This document shows, piece after piece, positions 34,456-46,372 of a stretch of 64,000 bases of DNA (within the stretch, counting starts at the first letter, position 1; every line of letters begins with the position of its first letter). Source of the stretch: Rothia nasimurium. Lineage in GTDB: Bacteria; Actinomycetota; Actinomycetes; Actinomycetales; Micrococcaceae. The stretch is taken from assembly GCF_928392795.1 (NCBI RefSeq), contig NZ_CAKMTJ010000003.1:62001-126000 (forward strand), read 5' to 3'. Both the position numbers and the translations under genes were made by a program. The notes beneath the pieces are model-generated. The model did not search any database. It was not told the DNA's origin and saw only the letters and a program-made list of their open reading frames with translations.

Positions 34456-34633
34456 GAGCTGGAGCAGGCTCACGCTTGCTGTCGACCCTCTCGCTGGTTC
34501 GCTAGCTGGCTCGCAAGCTCGCCAGATTCGCACCGAGATTTGTTTTCCTCGCGCGCTCGGAATCTCGGTGCTCATCACCAGCGATTCATGCCAGCCCCAA
34601 GCCAACAGCTTCGCTGTGAGCCTGCTTCAGCTC
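34456..34633. repeat. Modular palindrome element D (long form with core)
   Basis: Outer stem 34456-34473 with 34616-34633, 18 bp with one G-T pair (GAGCTGGAGCAGGCTCAC / GTGAGCCTGCTTCAGCTC). On the plus strand the core runs CTGTCGACCCTCTCGCTGG, GGCTCGCAAGCTCG, a perfect 10-bp side hairpin CACCGAGATT / AATCTCGGTG (34531-34540 with 34561-34570), then CAGCGATTCATGCCAGCCCC and AACAGCTTCGCTG. It ends 13 bases from the stop of the YciI gene, so on the minus strand it lies directly 3' of that gene. Confidence 0.88.
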
Positions 34634-34646
34634 TAGTGCTTCTTGC

Positions 34647-34931
34647 TTACTTGCCGACCTTGCCAATCACAGCGTTCCATTCGCGTGCGGTGTAGCCGGT
34701 GAGCACGCCGCCGGTGCTCATGGGGTCGGCGGCGATAATGCGGTCGAGGTCGTCGCGATCTTCGGCAACGAAGATGAGTAGGGCACCTGCGGGGTCACCG
34801 TCGAGGAAGGCGCCGGCTGCGTGCAGCTTACCTTCTTCGTGGAGCTGGGCCAGGTATTCGCGGTGGGCGGGGCGGTGCTCAGCCTGCAGGTCGGCGGGGC
34901 CGTAGGAGTACTGCACAGCGTAGACGGTCAT
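34647..34931 (-). CDS. YciI-like protein
   Basis: 94 residues from ATG 34929-34931, supported by GAAAGG a few bases upstream; a longer ORF start is disfavoured. The ferredoxin-like YciI fold is shown by HREYLAQLHEEGKLHAAGAF (conserved His and the Gly-rich strand), LLIFVAEDRDDLDRIIAADP (an Asp-Pro pair before the last strand) and a C-terminal Trp. The family includes dehydrochlorinase-like enzymes, but most members have unknown roles. It is isolated between palindrome D and birA. Confidence 0.88.
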   Translation of the reverse strand: MTVYAVQYSYGPADLQAEHRPAHREYLAQLHEEGKLHAAGAFLDGDPAGALLIFVAEDRDDLDRIIAADPMSTGGVLTGYTAREWNAVIGKVGK

Positions 34932-35050
34932 GGTAGAACCTTTCGTAGGGGTTAGACAGTTCCAGTATTGCACCGCTAGGCCGCTCAGGCTGGGCGTGAC
35001 CCCGTAGAATAGCGGTCAAAACTTAGTATGTGAGATAAAGGAGTGCGCGC

Positions 35051-35899
35051 ATGGGGCACCTTCAGGCTGACCTGGTTGATGTGAGCGGGTTTGAGCGGGT
35101 GGAGCTTCTGCCCTCGGTAGGGTCAACTAACGAGTATGCCCGGCAGATTCTGGTGGGTGATGCCCTGGTGCGCCGTAGCTATGGGGAGCTCTCGCTGGTC
35201 TCGACCGCCGACCAGAATGCGGGAAAAGGACGCCTGGATCGGGTGTGGGTGGCACCGGCGGGTGCCGCTTTGGCAACCAGCTTTATCGTGCGTCCGCATG
35301 TAAACCCCGCAAATAGAGTAGCCCCCGACCAGTACCACTGGTTCACGTCCTTAGCTGCACTGGCTGCCTGCGATGTTTTTGAGCAGCTTGCGGGGCTGCA
35401 CCCCTCCATCAAGTGGCCTAATGATGTCCTGCTGGGCAACCGGAAAGCCTGCGGTATTCTGGCCCAGCTTGTGATTGAGCCCGAGGGGCAGATCTCGGTA
35501 GTAGTGGGTATCGGCCTTAATCTAAACCTGACCCAGGAAGACCTTCCCGTTCCCACAGCCACCAGCGCTCTCATAGAATCGGGGCAGTCGATTGACCTCA
35601 ATCGGGCACTGACGGTCTTGGCTGCTCACTTTGCCCGCTACTACCGAGACTTTGCAGCTAGCGGTTTTGATGCGGACGCCACCGTCGGTGGCCCCTCTTT
35701 GTTGGCCCGCCTGCGTGAGCGTATGAGCACCCTGGGTGCTACCCTCACTATTCACTTACCCGGGGATGAGACCTTTAGGGGTACCGGGGTTGAGCTGACT
35801 GCTGAGGGGGAGTTGGTCGTCCGCTCAGATTCCGGCGAGGAACGAAGCTTCACCGTGGGGGACGTGGTACACGTACGCCCCCAGAGGTACGGCCGCTAG
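35051..35899 (+). CDS. birA: Biotin-[acetyl-CoA-carboxylase] ligase, without DNA-binding domain
   Basis: 282 residues. Uses ATP and biotin to form biotinyl-5'-AMP and attaches biotin to the AccA3 carrier lysine. Motifs: SVGSTNEYARQIL, the biotinoyl-AMP loop QNAGKGRLDRVWVAPAGAA (GRGRxGR-like), KWPNDVLLGNRKACGILAQL (with the lysine for ligation) and VVVGIGLNLNL. It starts directly with the catalytic domain, so it is a class I ligase and not a repressor. An AAAGGAG site is 8 bases before ATG 35051. It lies divergently next to YciI and the carboxylase genes it serves. Confidence 0.95.
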   Translation: MGHLQADLVDVSGFERVELLPSVGSTNEYARQILVGDALVRRSYGELSLVSTADQNAGKGRLDRVWVAPAGAALATSFIVRPHVNPANRVAPDQYHWFTSLAALAACDVFEQLAGLHPSIKWPNDVLLGNRKACGILAQLVIEPEGQISVVVGIGLNLNLTQEDLPVPTATSALIESGQSIDLNRALTVLAAHFARYYRDFAASGFDADATVGGPSLLARLRERMSTLGATLTIHLPGDETFRGTGVELTAEGELVVRSDSGEERSFTVGDVVHVRPQRYGR

Positions 35900-35955
35900 G
35901 TGCGGTTAAGGCCGGAATATCGGGGAACCTTCAGGAAGCGTCGATAAACTCACCA

Positions 35956-36453
35956 GTGATGAAACTACGAGGCGACCTTTATCCCGCAGAGTACACCCTT
36001 GCCGCAACGCGCGCCCACGGGGTGCTTTTGTTGCGCCCCCTTCTTTATTTTTTTCTTGCCATGACCGCTTGGAGCTTCGCCTCAGCCCTGGGTGTTGGGG
36101 CCCCGGGCTGGCGCTATCTAGCCTTGGCTTTTGCCCTAGGGCTGGCTTGGCTAGGTCTTAGAGGGGTGCTGCGGTGGGTGGCTACCAGCTATCTACTCAC
36201 TACTCACCGCTTAGTGATTAGACGGGGCTTGGGCTCAGGTAAGGACGTCAGTGTTCCGCTGAACCAGATAGAAGGGGTAAGCGTGGGGCACCGTCATCTG
36301 GTGGGGCTGGCCAATGCTGCGGCTCTAACCGTTCATGCTCGCGGGGTGCAACACGTGCTGCGGGCAGCGCCGGACCCTGAGCGCCTGAGTGGGAAGATTC
36401 AGGAAGCTCAGCGAGCGTTACTGAGCGGGAACTCTTCTCGGTATCGGGTGTAA
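35956..36453 (+). CDS. PH-domain membrane protein (YdbT/bPH2 type)
   Basis: 165 residues with two hydrophobic helices near the N-terminus (~25-45 and ~50-65) followed by a bacterial PH-like domain (YLLTTHRLVIRRGLGSGKDV, then VPLNQIEGVSV). The family is membrane-associated with unknown ligand. The mycobacterial equivalent, Rv3278c, also lies next to birA. A TAAACT -10-like box ends 8 bases before ATG 35956, so the transcript may have almost no leader, or it may be cotranscribed with birA (56-base gap). Confidence 0.82.
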   Translation: MMKLRGDLYPAEYTLAATRAHGVLLLRPLLYFFLAMTAWSFASALGVGAPGWRYLALAFALGLAWLGLRGVLRWVATSYLLTTHRLVIRRGLGSGKDVSVPLNQIEGVSVGHRHLVGLANAAALTVHARGVQHVLRAAPDPERLSGKIQEAQRALLSGNSSRYRV

Positions 36454-36676
36454 AAGCTACATTATTTGTCTGATAAGCCTAAACAGGTTCTTTGGGTTCG
36501 AAAAAAGGTGATGGCGGGCATAGAATAGGCGGTGGCGCTTATCGGGTGGTGAACATTTCGTAGCCTAGCTCACAGTAACTGGGTATTCTTGAAGTAGGTA
36601 ACTACTCGCCGTGCCAGCCCTAGACCCTATTACCTCTAGAACCACGCAGCACTAAACATAGAGAAGGAAGACCCCC
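36454..36676. promoter_or_regulatory. Promoter region of the cyclase-phosphatase operon
   Basis: 223 bases without a gene. A TAGAAT -10-like box at 36521-36526 would give a leader of about 145 nt. No clear riboswitch fold was recognised. Confidence 0.35.
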
Positions 36677-37804
36677 GTGGAGAAGTCAGCACCCGGTAGC
36701 GACCCCGCCGAACAGGCCGGCACCGCGCCCCACCGGAGCAGGCACCACCATAACCGCGTGCAAAGCCAGCTCTACCGTAGCGACGAAGCCCGGCAGGGCG
36801 TGCTGGAGCTCGAACGCGCTCTTCTAGGGGAAAATCGCAGCATGAAACGCGGCGAGGTAGCAGATGAAGCCGGCGTGCCCCTGCTGACCGCTCGTAAGAT
36901 TTGGCGCTCCCTGGGCTTGCCCAACCTCACCGACGATGATGCCTATTTCACCCATGCCGATAGCAAGGCCCTGACCACCGTTACTTCCCTTATTAAAGAG
37001 GGTAAGCTCACCGAAGAAGCCGCCCTATCACTCACCCGTTCGGTAGGGCAGATGATGGACCGCATGGTGGTCTGGCAGGTCGAAGCTCTAGTGGAAGATA
37101 TGGTGATTAATGGCGGGCTGACCGACACCGAAGCCCGCGGCGAACTGCTCAGCCTCCTGCCGCGCCTGATTGAAGACCTCGAAGATATCACCGTCTACGG
37201 CTACCGTCGGATGCTCAACTCGGCTATCTTGCGTCTGGCCCTCCGCGATGAAGAGGGCAGCACCGACCTGGCAGACAGCGACCTGCCCCTAGCCCGGGGC
37301 GTGGGATTCGTTGACCTGGTCTCCTACACCTCACTCTCACGCGAGATGAACGAGCGGAACCTGGCCCGCCTGGTTAAGAACTTCGAACAGCGCTGTGCTG
37401 AAGTGATTGCGGTAGGCGGCGGACGCATCATCAAAACGGTTGGGGACGAGGTCATGTACCTGGTCGAATCCCCCGAAAACGGCGCCCGTATCGCCCTGAC
37501 TCTCTCAAAACTTATCAGCGAAGACCCCCAGCTCCCCGAAGCCCGTGTATCCTTCGTGTGGGGCAGGGTGCTGCCGCGTCTGGGCGACATCTACGGACCC
37601 ACCGTTAACCTGGCTTCCCGCCTGGTTGCACTGACTGAACCCGGGGTCGTCCTCACCGACGACTCGACCGCTGAAGCGCTGGAAGACGACAGGCGTTTTG
37701 TACTCATCCCCCAAGGCGTGCGCAACGTGCGCGGTTTTGGCAATGTTAGGCCCGTGGCAATTACCCCGGGCATCGGTAATGAACTGGAGATCGATTTCGA
37801 ATGA
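36677..37804 (+). CDS. Class III adenylyl cyclase with regulatory N-terminal domain
   Basis: 375 residues from GTG 36677 (GAAGGAAG upstream). The N-terminal domain (VADEAGVPLLTARKIWRSLG ... LTRSVGQMMDRMVVWQVEAL) resembles the autoinhibitory, pH-sensing helical domain of mycobacterial Rv1264. The catalytic domain has the metal Asp in GFVDLVSYT (~211), the adenine-selecting Lys in IIKTVGDEVMY (~252, with the second metal Asp), the second substrate Asp in DIYGPTVNLASR (~305) and the Asn and Arg of NLASR (~311). All needed residues are present, so it should make cAMP. Its TGA overlaps the next gene's ATG (ATGA), so cyclase and PP2C are translationally coupled. Confidence 0.9.
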   Translation: MEKSAPGSDPAEQAGTAPHRSRHHHNRVQSQLYRSDEARQGVLELERALLGENRSMKRGEVADEAGVPLLTARKIWRSLGLPNLTDDDAYFTHADSKALTTVTSLIKEGKLTEEAALSLTRSVGQMMDRMVVWQVEALVEDMVINGGLTDTEARGELLSLLPRLIEDLEDITVYGYRRMLNSAILRLALRDEEGSTDLADSDLPLARGVGFVDLVSYTSLSREMNERNLARLVKNFEQRCAEVIAVGGGRIIKTVGDEVMYLVESPENGARIALTLSKLISEDPQLPEARVSFVWGRVLPRLGDIYGPTVNLASRLVALTEPGVVLTDDSTAEALEDDRRFVLIPQGVRNVRGFGNVRPVAITPGIGNELEIDFE

Positions 37805-38877
37805 CCACCGCCCCCAACCTCACTATCTACGCGGGCAAGTCAACCGACGTAGGCCAGTACCGTGACAACAATGAAGACTCTATGGTCGTTGCCGGCACCC
37901 TCTGCGTGGTCGCCGACGGCATGGGCGGGCATGAAAAGGGCGAAGTCGCCTCGCGCCTGTGCACCCGCACCCTGGCCTACGCCCAGATGTTCACCCGCCC
38001 CGGAGGCATGACCGAGGAAGAAGAGGCAGCGTTCCGGCGGGAAGTTGCCAGCGAAGCCCTCAACGACGAACCGGGTGGCCGCCGCCTGGGCAGGCGCCGC
38101 AAAGAAACCTCCGCCCTCAACCGCCAGATTCTCAAAACCCTCGATAAAATCAAGGAAATCATTGGCGAAGCCGATGAAGCCATCAAAAACGCCCTGGATT
38201 TGCGAGCGGGTACAACCGTCACCGGTGCCTGGCTCACCCACATTGGCGACCAGCAGATGTGGTTTATCTTCAACGTGGGCGACTCCCGAACCTACCGCCT
38301 GGTCCGGGCAGAAGAGGCTCAGACCGAAGAAGCTCTCTCTATCTCTAACGGGCCGGTTGAAGGTCTAGAACTAGAACAGATCACCGTAGACCACTCTGAG
38401 GTTCAGTACCTGGTCGACACCGGTCAGATCACCGCTATGGAGGCCCTGACCCACCCCCGCCGTAACGTCATTACCCGTGCCCTGGGCACCGGTAACTACT
38501 GGGAACCTGACTTCTGGGTTATCCCCGCCCGCGAGGGCGACCGCCTGATGATGTGTTCCGACGGTCTTTCCGGCGAACTCTCCCACAACTACATGGCCCG
38601 GGTACTTGCTACCGTCGAGCACCCCCAGGATGCGGCGGATGTGCTCCAGATGGCTGCCCTTCGAGCCGGAGGCCGGGACAACATCACCGTAATTGTGGCA
38701 GACGCTATAACCGTAGCGGACGCCGAAGCCCGTGCAGCCGAGCTCAAAGCCCTGACCGAGACCGACGCCCACGAGATTGTGGCCAACATCGACGGCTACG
38801 ACTACCCCCACACCGCCACCACCGAAGAAGAACGGTTCCACTCTGAAAAAGAACTGCACCGGGGCATCAACGGCTAG
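37801..38877 (+). CDS. PP2C-family Ser/Thr protein phosphatase
   Basis: 358 residues. Metal-dependent phosphatase: STDVGQYRDNNEDSMVV (motif with the metal Asp), VVADGMGGHEKGEVAS (~38), FNVGDSRTYRL, LMMCSDGLSGELS and GGRDNITVIVADA are all present. A long acidic insert (RKETSALNRQILKTLDKIKE, about 100-160) and a C-terminal tail separate it from the small stand-alone PP2C proteins. No membrane helix. It is coupled to the adenylyl cyclase by a 4-base overlap; a shared signal or target is plausible but unproven. No Ser/Thr kinase gene is seen in the window. Confidence 0.9.
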   Translation: MTTAPNLTIYAGKSTDVGQYRDNNEDSMVVAGTLCVVADGMGGHEKGEVASRLCTRTLAYAQMFTRPGGMTEEEEAAFRREVASEALNDEPGGRRLGRRRKETSALNRQILKTLDKIKEIIGEADEAIKNALDLRAGTTVTGAWLTHIGDQQMWFIFNVGDSRTYRLVRAEEAQTEEALSISNGPVEGLELEQITVDHSEVQYLVDTGQITAMEALTHPRRNVITRALGTGNYWEPDFWVIPAREGDRLMMCSDGLSGELSHNYMARVLATVEHPQDAADVLQMAALRAGGRDNITVIVADAITVADAEARAAELKALTETDAHEIVANIDGYDYPHTATTEEERFHSEKELHRGING

Positions 38878-38899
38878 AGTTCAGCCGGGGAGGTTATAG

Positions 38900-42315
<3,416 letters not shown>

Positions 42316-42360
42316 GACCTCTTAGGTACTGAGACCTTTAGCGGACTCTGATCTCACACC

Positions 42361-42402
42361 ATCGTCCCCTCACCTGCACAGGTGAGGGGACGATTCTTTT
42401 TT
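42361..42402 (+). terminator. Rho-independent terminator after the Rpf gene
   Basis: Perfect 15-bp stem ATCGTCCCCTCACCT / AGGTGAGGGGACGAT with a 4-nt loop followed by TCTTTTTT. Confidence 0.95.
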
Positions 42403-42472
42403 AAATCGTGTTATGCCCCTAGGCGGGCTAAGATAGAAACTGAAAACCTATGTCTAACTCGTGGAAGTGATT

Positions 42473-42769
42473 ATGTCTGCTATTACGAGTGAGCAGGTGG
42501 CACACCTTGCCATGCTGGCTCATATCGAGATGACTGATGAAGAGCTAGCCGCTATGGCCGCTGAGCTCGACGTCATCGTAGAATCCGTCAAGTCAGTCTC
42601 AGACGCCGTCTCAGACGATATCCCGGCAACCAGCCACCCTATCCCGCTCAAGAACGTCTTCCGTGACGATGTGGTGGGCGAAACCCTGACCGCTGAGGAA
42701 GCTCTCTCAGGGGCTCCCGATGCTGAAGACGGCAAGTTCAAGGTTCCGGCAATTTTGGACGAAGACTAA
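42473..42769 (+). CDS. gatC: Aspartyl/glutamyl-tRNA amidotransferase subunit C
   Basis: 98 residues from ATG 42473 (GGAAG site); an upstream GTG at 42461 is disfavoured. Starts SAITSEQVAHLAMLAHIEMT, the GatC signature, and ends DAEDGKFKVPAILDED with the conserved KVPAIL motif. It stabilises the GatAB complex that converts mischarged Glu-tRNA(Gln) and Asp-tRNA(Asn) to the correct amides. First gene of gatCAB; 9 bases to gatA. An AAGATA-like -10 lies about 40 bases upstream. Confidence 0.96.
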   Translation: MSAITSEQVAHLAMLAHIEMTDEELAAMAAELDVIVESVKSVSDAVSDDIPATSHPIPLKNVFRDDVVGETLTAEEALSGAPDAEDGKFKVPAILDED

Positions 42770-42778
42770 GGAGCGGGC

Positions 42779-44368
42779 ATGAACGACATCATCAAACTTT
42801 CCGCAGCAGAACTTGCTGACAAGCTGGCCGCAGGGGAACTGACTTCTGTTGAAGCAACCCAGGCCTACATCGACCACATCATCGCCACCGATGGCGAACC
42901 TCTGGACGCAGAAAACCGCGCAGCCGGTAAGAGCGGCCTCAATGCCTTCCTGCACCTCAACGCTGAAGAGGCCCTGGAAGTTGCTGCCGCCGTGGACGCA
43001 GACCGTGCCGCCGGCAAAGAACTACCTGCCCTGGCAGGCGTCCCCATCGCCGTTAAAGACCTCATTGTCACCAAGGGCCAGCCCACCACCGCCGCCTCCC
43101 GTATGCTTGAGGGCTGGATGAGCCCCTACGACGGCACCGTCACCCAGAAGATCCGCGAGGCCCGTATGCCCATTCTGGGTAAGACCAACCTCGACGAGTT
43201 CGCCATGGGCTCCACCACCGAGCACTCAGCCTTCGGCGTCACTCGCAACCCCTGGGCCTTGGACCGCATTCCCGGTGGCTCCGGCGGCGGCTCCGCTGTA
43301 GCTGTTGCTGCCTTCCAGGCCCCCCTGGCCCTGGGCACCGATACCGGTGGCTCCATCCGTCAGCCTGCAGCCGTCACCGGCTCGGTCGGCGTTAAGCCCA
43401 CCTATGGCTCGGTCTCCCGCTACGGCGTCATTGCCATGGCCTCATCCCTGGACCAGGTCGGCCCCTGTGCCCGCACCGTCCTCGACACCGCCCTACTGCA
43501 CGAGGTTATCGGCGGTCACGATCCCAAGGACTCCACCTCCCTGAACGAGCCCGTGCCCGCCTACGCGGACGCCGCCCGCGCCGGTGCCGCTGAAGGTGGC
43601 CTCAAGGGCCTGCGCGTCGGCGTCATCAAGGAACTGACCGGCGAGGGCTTCCAGCCCGGCGTCATGGCCCGCTTCAACGAATCTCTAGAGCTGCTCAAGG
43701 AAGCCGGTGCAGAGATTGTTGAGGTCTCCCTGCCCTCCGTTAAGGAAGCGATCGGGGCCTACTACCTGATTATGTCTTCCGAGGTCTCCTCCAACCTGGC
43801 CAAGTACGACGGCGTCCGCTTCGGTCTGCGTAAGCTGCCCGAAGAAGGCCACGTCACCATCGAGCGCGTCATGGCAGCCTCCCGTGCCGCAGGCTTCGGC
43901 TCGGAAGCCAAGCGCCGCATCATCCTGGGCACCTACGCCCTGTCCGCCGGCTACTACGACGCCTACTACGGCTCAGCCCAGAAGGTGCGCACCCTGATTC
44001 AGCGCGACTACGCCAAGGCATTTGAGGTTGCAGACGTGCTGATTAGCCCCACCGCTCCCACCACCGCCTACAAGCTGGGGGAGAAGACCAAGGGCGACCC
44101 CATGGCCATGTACAAGGGCGATATCGCCACCGTACCCACCAACCTGGCCGGTGTACCCTCCCTGTCCCTGCCCGGTGGCCTGGCAGATGAGGACGGCCTG
44201 CCCGTCGGCATCCAGTTCACCGCCCCCGCCCACGAGGACGCCCGCCTCTACCGCGCTGGTGCTGGCCTGGAAGCCCTGCTGACCGCTAAGTGGGGTGGCT
44301 ACCTGCACGAGCAGCTGCCCGACACCGCCGCCCTGATCCGTGACTTTGACTTCGAGGGAGCTAAGTAA
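42779..44368 (+). CDS. gatA: Glutamyl-tRNA(Gln) amidotransferase subunit A
   Basis: 529 residues. Amidase-signature enzyme releasing ammonia from glutamine for GatB. The Ser-cisSer-Lys triad is present: Lys in [14 protein letters not shown], the glycine/serine loop [15 protein letters not shown], and nucleophile Ser in [14 protein letters not shown]. The C-terminal region [21 protein letters not shown] is typical. A GGAGCGGGC site precedes ATG 42779. Its TAA is followed immediately by the gatB ATG. Confidence 0.97.
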   Translation: MNDIIKLSAAELADKLAAGELTSVEATQAYIDHIIATDGEPLDAENRAAGKSGLNAFLHLNAEEALEVAAAVDADRAAGKELPALAGVPIAVKDLIVTKGQPTTAASRMLEGWMSPYDGTVTQKIREARMPILGKTNLDEFAMGSTTEHSAFGVTRNPWALDRIPGGSGGGSAVAVAAFQAPLALGTDTGGSIRQPAAVTGSVGVKPTYGSVSRYGVIAMASSLDQVGPCARTVLDTALLHEVIGGHDPKDSTSLNEPVPAYADAARAGAAEGGLKGLRVGVIKELTGEGFQPGVMARFNESLELLKEAGAEIVEVSLPSVKEAIGAYYLIMSSEVSSNLAKYDGVRFGLRKLPEEGHVTIERVMAASRAAGFGSEAKRRIILGTYALSAGYYDAYYGSAQKVRTLIQRDYAKAFEVADVLISPTAPTTAYKLGEKTKGDPMAMYKGDIATVPTNLAGVPSLSLPGGLADEDGLPVGIQFTAPAHEDARLYRAGAGLEALLTAKWGGYLHEQLPDTAALIRDFDFEGAK

Positions 44369-45874
44369 ATGTCTGACGAAATCCTGTCGTTTGAAGAAGC
44401 CATGGAGAAGTACGACCCCGTACTCGGCTTCGAGGTTCACGTAGAACTCAACACCAAGACCAAGATGTTCGACGCCGCTCCTAACGAGTTTGGCGATATC
44501 CCGAACACCAATGTAACCCCCGTCTCCCTGGGCCTGCCCGGTGTGCTGCCGGTGGTCAACGGCAAGGCTGTTGAATCAGCTATCAAGCTGGGTCTGGCTC
44601 TGGGCTGCGACATTGCACCCATCAGCCACTTTGCCCGCAAGAACTACTTCTACCCCGATACCCCCAAGAACTTCCAGACCTCCCAGTACGATGAGCCCAT
44701 CGCCGCTAACGGGTCACTGGACGTTGAGCTGGAGGACGGCACCGTCTTCACCGTCGATATCGAGCGTGCCCACATGGAAGAAGACGCTGGCAAGCTGACC
44801 CACAAGGGCGGCACCGCCGGCCGTATTCAGGGCGCAGACTTCTCCCTGGTCGACTACAACCGCGCCGGTGTTCCCCTGATTGAAATTGTTACCCGCCCCA
44901 TCGTGGGTGCGGGCGACAAGGCTCCTGAACTGGCCCGTGCCTACGTGGCTGCCATTCGCGAAATCGTCAAGAACCTGGGTATCTCCGACGCCCGCATGGA
45001 GCGCGGTAACGTACGCTGCGACGCCAACGTCTCGCTCATGCCCAAGGGTTCCACCGAGTTCGGTACCCGCTCAGAAACCAAGAACGTCAACTCCCTGCGT
45101 TCGGTTGAGCGTGCGGTGCGCTACGAGATTCAGCGTCACGCGGCCGTCCTCGAAGCAGGTGAGAAGGTTGTTCAGGAAACCCGCCACTGGCACGAAGACA
45201 CCCGCGAGACCACCAGTGGCCGCCCCAAGTCTGATGCCGACGACTACCGTTACTTCCCCGAGCCCGACCTGGTTCCGGTCGTCACCGACGAAGAGTGGAT
45301 TGAGCGTCTGCGCGCCGAGCTGCCCGAGCCTCCCGCCGAGCGCCGCCGCCGTCTGAAGGCCGACTGGGGCTTCTCGGACGAAGAGTTCCGCGACGTGGTC
45401 AACGCCGGTGCTATGGACGCCATCGAAGAGACCGTCGCCGCCGGTGCTCCCGCCTCAGTTGCTCGTAAGTGGTGGATGGGCGAGATTGCCCGTATCGCCA
45501 AGGAGCGCGAGGTTGAGCTGACCGAAACCGGTGCAACCGCCGCTACCATCGTTGAGCTCAACCAGCTCATTGAGGCTAAGAAGATTAACGATAAGATCGC
45601 TCGCCAGGTGCTGGGCTTCGTGATCGACGGTGAAGGCACCCCGGCTGAGATCGTTGAGAAGCGCGGCCTGGCCGTTGTCTCTGATGACTCGGCTCTGACC
45701 GCCGCTATTGACGAGGCTCTGGCCGCTATGCCCGATGTTGCCGACAAGATTCGCGCCGGTAAGGTCCAGGCTGCTGGCGCCGTGGTTGGCCAGGTTATGA
45801 AGGCTACCCGCGGTCAGGCAGATGCCGGACGCGTGCGCGAGCTGATTCTCGAAAAGCTGGGTGTTGAGGGCTAA
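44369..45874 (+). CDS. gatB: Aspartyl/glutamyl-tRNA amidotransferase subunit B
   Basis: 501 residues. Phosphorylates and amidates the mischarged aminoacyl-tRNA. The catalytic cradle motif ([17 protein letters not shown]), [20 protein letters not shown], the Zn/anion region, and [17 protein letters not shown] are present, and the C-terminal helical and YqeY-like domains ([15 protein letters not shown]..., [15 protein letters not shown]) are complete. Starts at the first base after gatA's stop, so it is fully coupled. Two hairpin terminators follow. Confidence 0.97.
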   Translation: MSDEILSFEEAMEKYDPVLGFEVHVELNTKTKMFDAAPNEFGDIPNTNVTPVSLGLPGVLPVVNGKAVESAIKLGLALGCDIAPISHFARKNYFYPDTPKNFQTSQYDEPIAANGSLDVELEDGTVFTVDIERAHMEEDAGKLTHKGGTAGRIQGADFSLVDYNRAGVPLIEIVTRPIVGAGDKAPELARAYVAAIREIVKNLGISDARMERGNVRCDANVSLMPKGSTEFGTRSETKNVNSLRSVERAVRYEIQRHAAVLEAGEKVVQETRHWHEDTRETTSGRPKSDADDYRYFPEPDLVPVVTDEEWIERLRAELPEPPAERRRRLKADWGFSDEEFRDVVNAGAMDAIEETVAAGAPASVARKWWMGEIARIAKEREVELTETGATAATIVELNQLIEAKKINDKIARQVLGFVIDGEGTPAEIVEKRGLAVVSDDSALTAAIDEALAAMPDVADKIRAGKVQAAGAVVGQVMKATRGQADAGRVRELILEKLGVEG

Positions 45875-45900
45875 AGTCCTCTGACCTGCTGAGCTATGTG

Positions 45901-45940
45901 CCGGGCGTTCTCCCCTGTGGGGAGGACGCCCGGTTTCTCT
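45901..45940 (+). terminator. Terminator after gatB
   Basis: Stem CCGGGCGT / ACGCCCGG with an inner CTCCCC/GGGGAG stem, followed by TTTCTCTT; 27 bases past the gatB stop. Confidence 0.92.
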
Positions 45941-45967
45941 TAGGTACTGAAGGAGGACGGTACAAAG

Positions 45968-46002
45968 AAGGCGCCCGCTCTGGGAAAGAGGGGCGCCTTA
46001 TT
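45968..46002. terminator. Second hairpin after gatB
   Basis: AAGGCGCC / GGCGCCTT arms with CTCT/AGAG inner pairing, followed by ATTACTTT. It may back up termination, or terminate transcripts coming from the right on the minus strand. Confidence 0.65.
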
Positions 46003-46372
46003 ACTTTGCACCGCGGGTAGGGCTCTGGGGATAAGAGCTCTACCCGGTGAGCGGCCGATGCACTAGGGAAACAAATCGGCCGCGGCGCTAGATAGCAAAA
46101 ATCGCACTGAGGCTATCTAGCTTTTCTCGATATAACGCGGTGGGAGGTTGTGCACTAGTACAGAGGGGGGAAACTAGGAGCGAAAACATGCACCAGGGGC
46201 GGGATGTCCTTTTGTCAGAAGCTCTGAACCTCTAGCACCGGTTAGGGTTATCGAGTGTAAGGGAAGGTGGTTACCACATCCACCAAACCTTACATGTTTA
46301 GGTTATGTTCTCCCACGTCTCACTTATATCGCAGAGCGATCAGGGGACCTAGATATTGGGCGTGGTAGGAAT
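46003..46372. other. Gene-free region with a run of four further hairpins
   Basis: In a 370-base gap between convergent genes, four more inverted repeats follow in series: 46014-46046 (CGGGTAG/CTACCCG), 46051-46083 (GCGGCCGAT/ATCGGCCGC), 46087-46121 (GCTAGATAGC/GCTATCTAGC, then TTTT) and 46256-46294 (TGTAAGG, GGTGG / CCACC, CCTTACA). A 15-codon ORF with a good AGGAG site lies between the third and fourth. The region does not look like plain spacer; a structured non-coding RNA is possible. Confidence 0.5.
46188..46235 (+). CDS. Very small ORF with ribosome site (15 codons)
   Basis: AGGAGCGAAAAC leads into ATG 46188 and a frame MHQGRDVLLSEALNL ending TAG. It is followed 20 bases later by a long hairpin (46256-46294), so it could be a leader peptide or a small protein. 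There is no coding support beyond spacing and the ribosome site. Confidence 0.3.
   Translation: MHQGRDVLLSEALNL

Noticed and set aside
36677-38877. A biosynthetic or secretion system around the cyclase-phosphatase pair
   Set aside because: Neighbours are housekeeping genes (birA, ligA); nothing supports a larger dedicated system.
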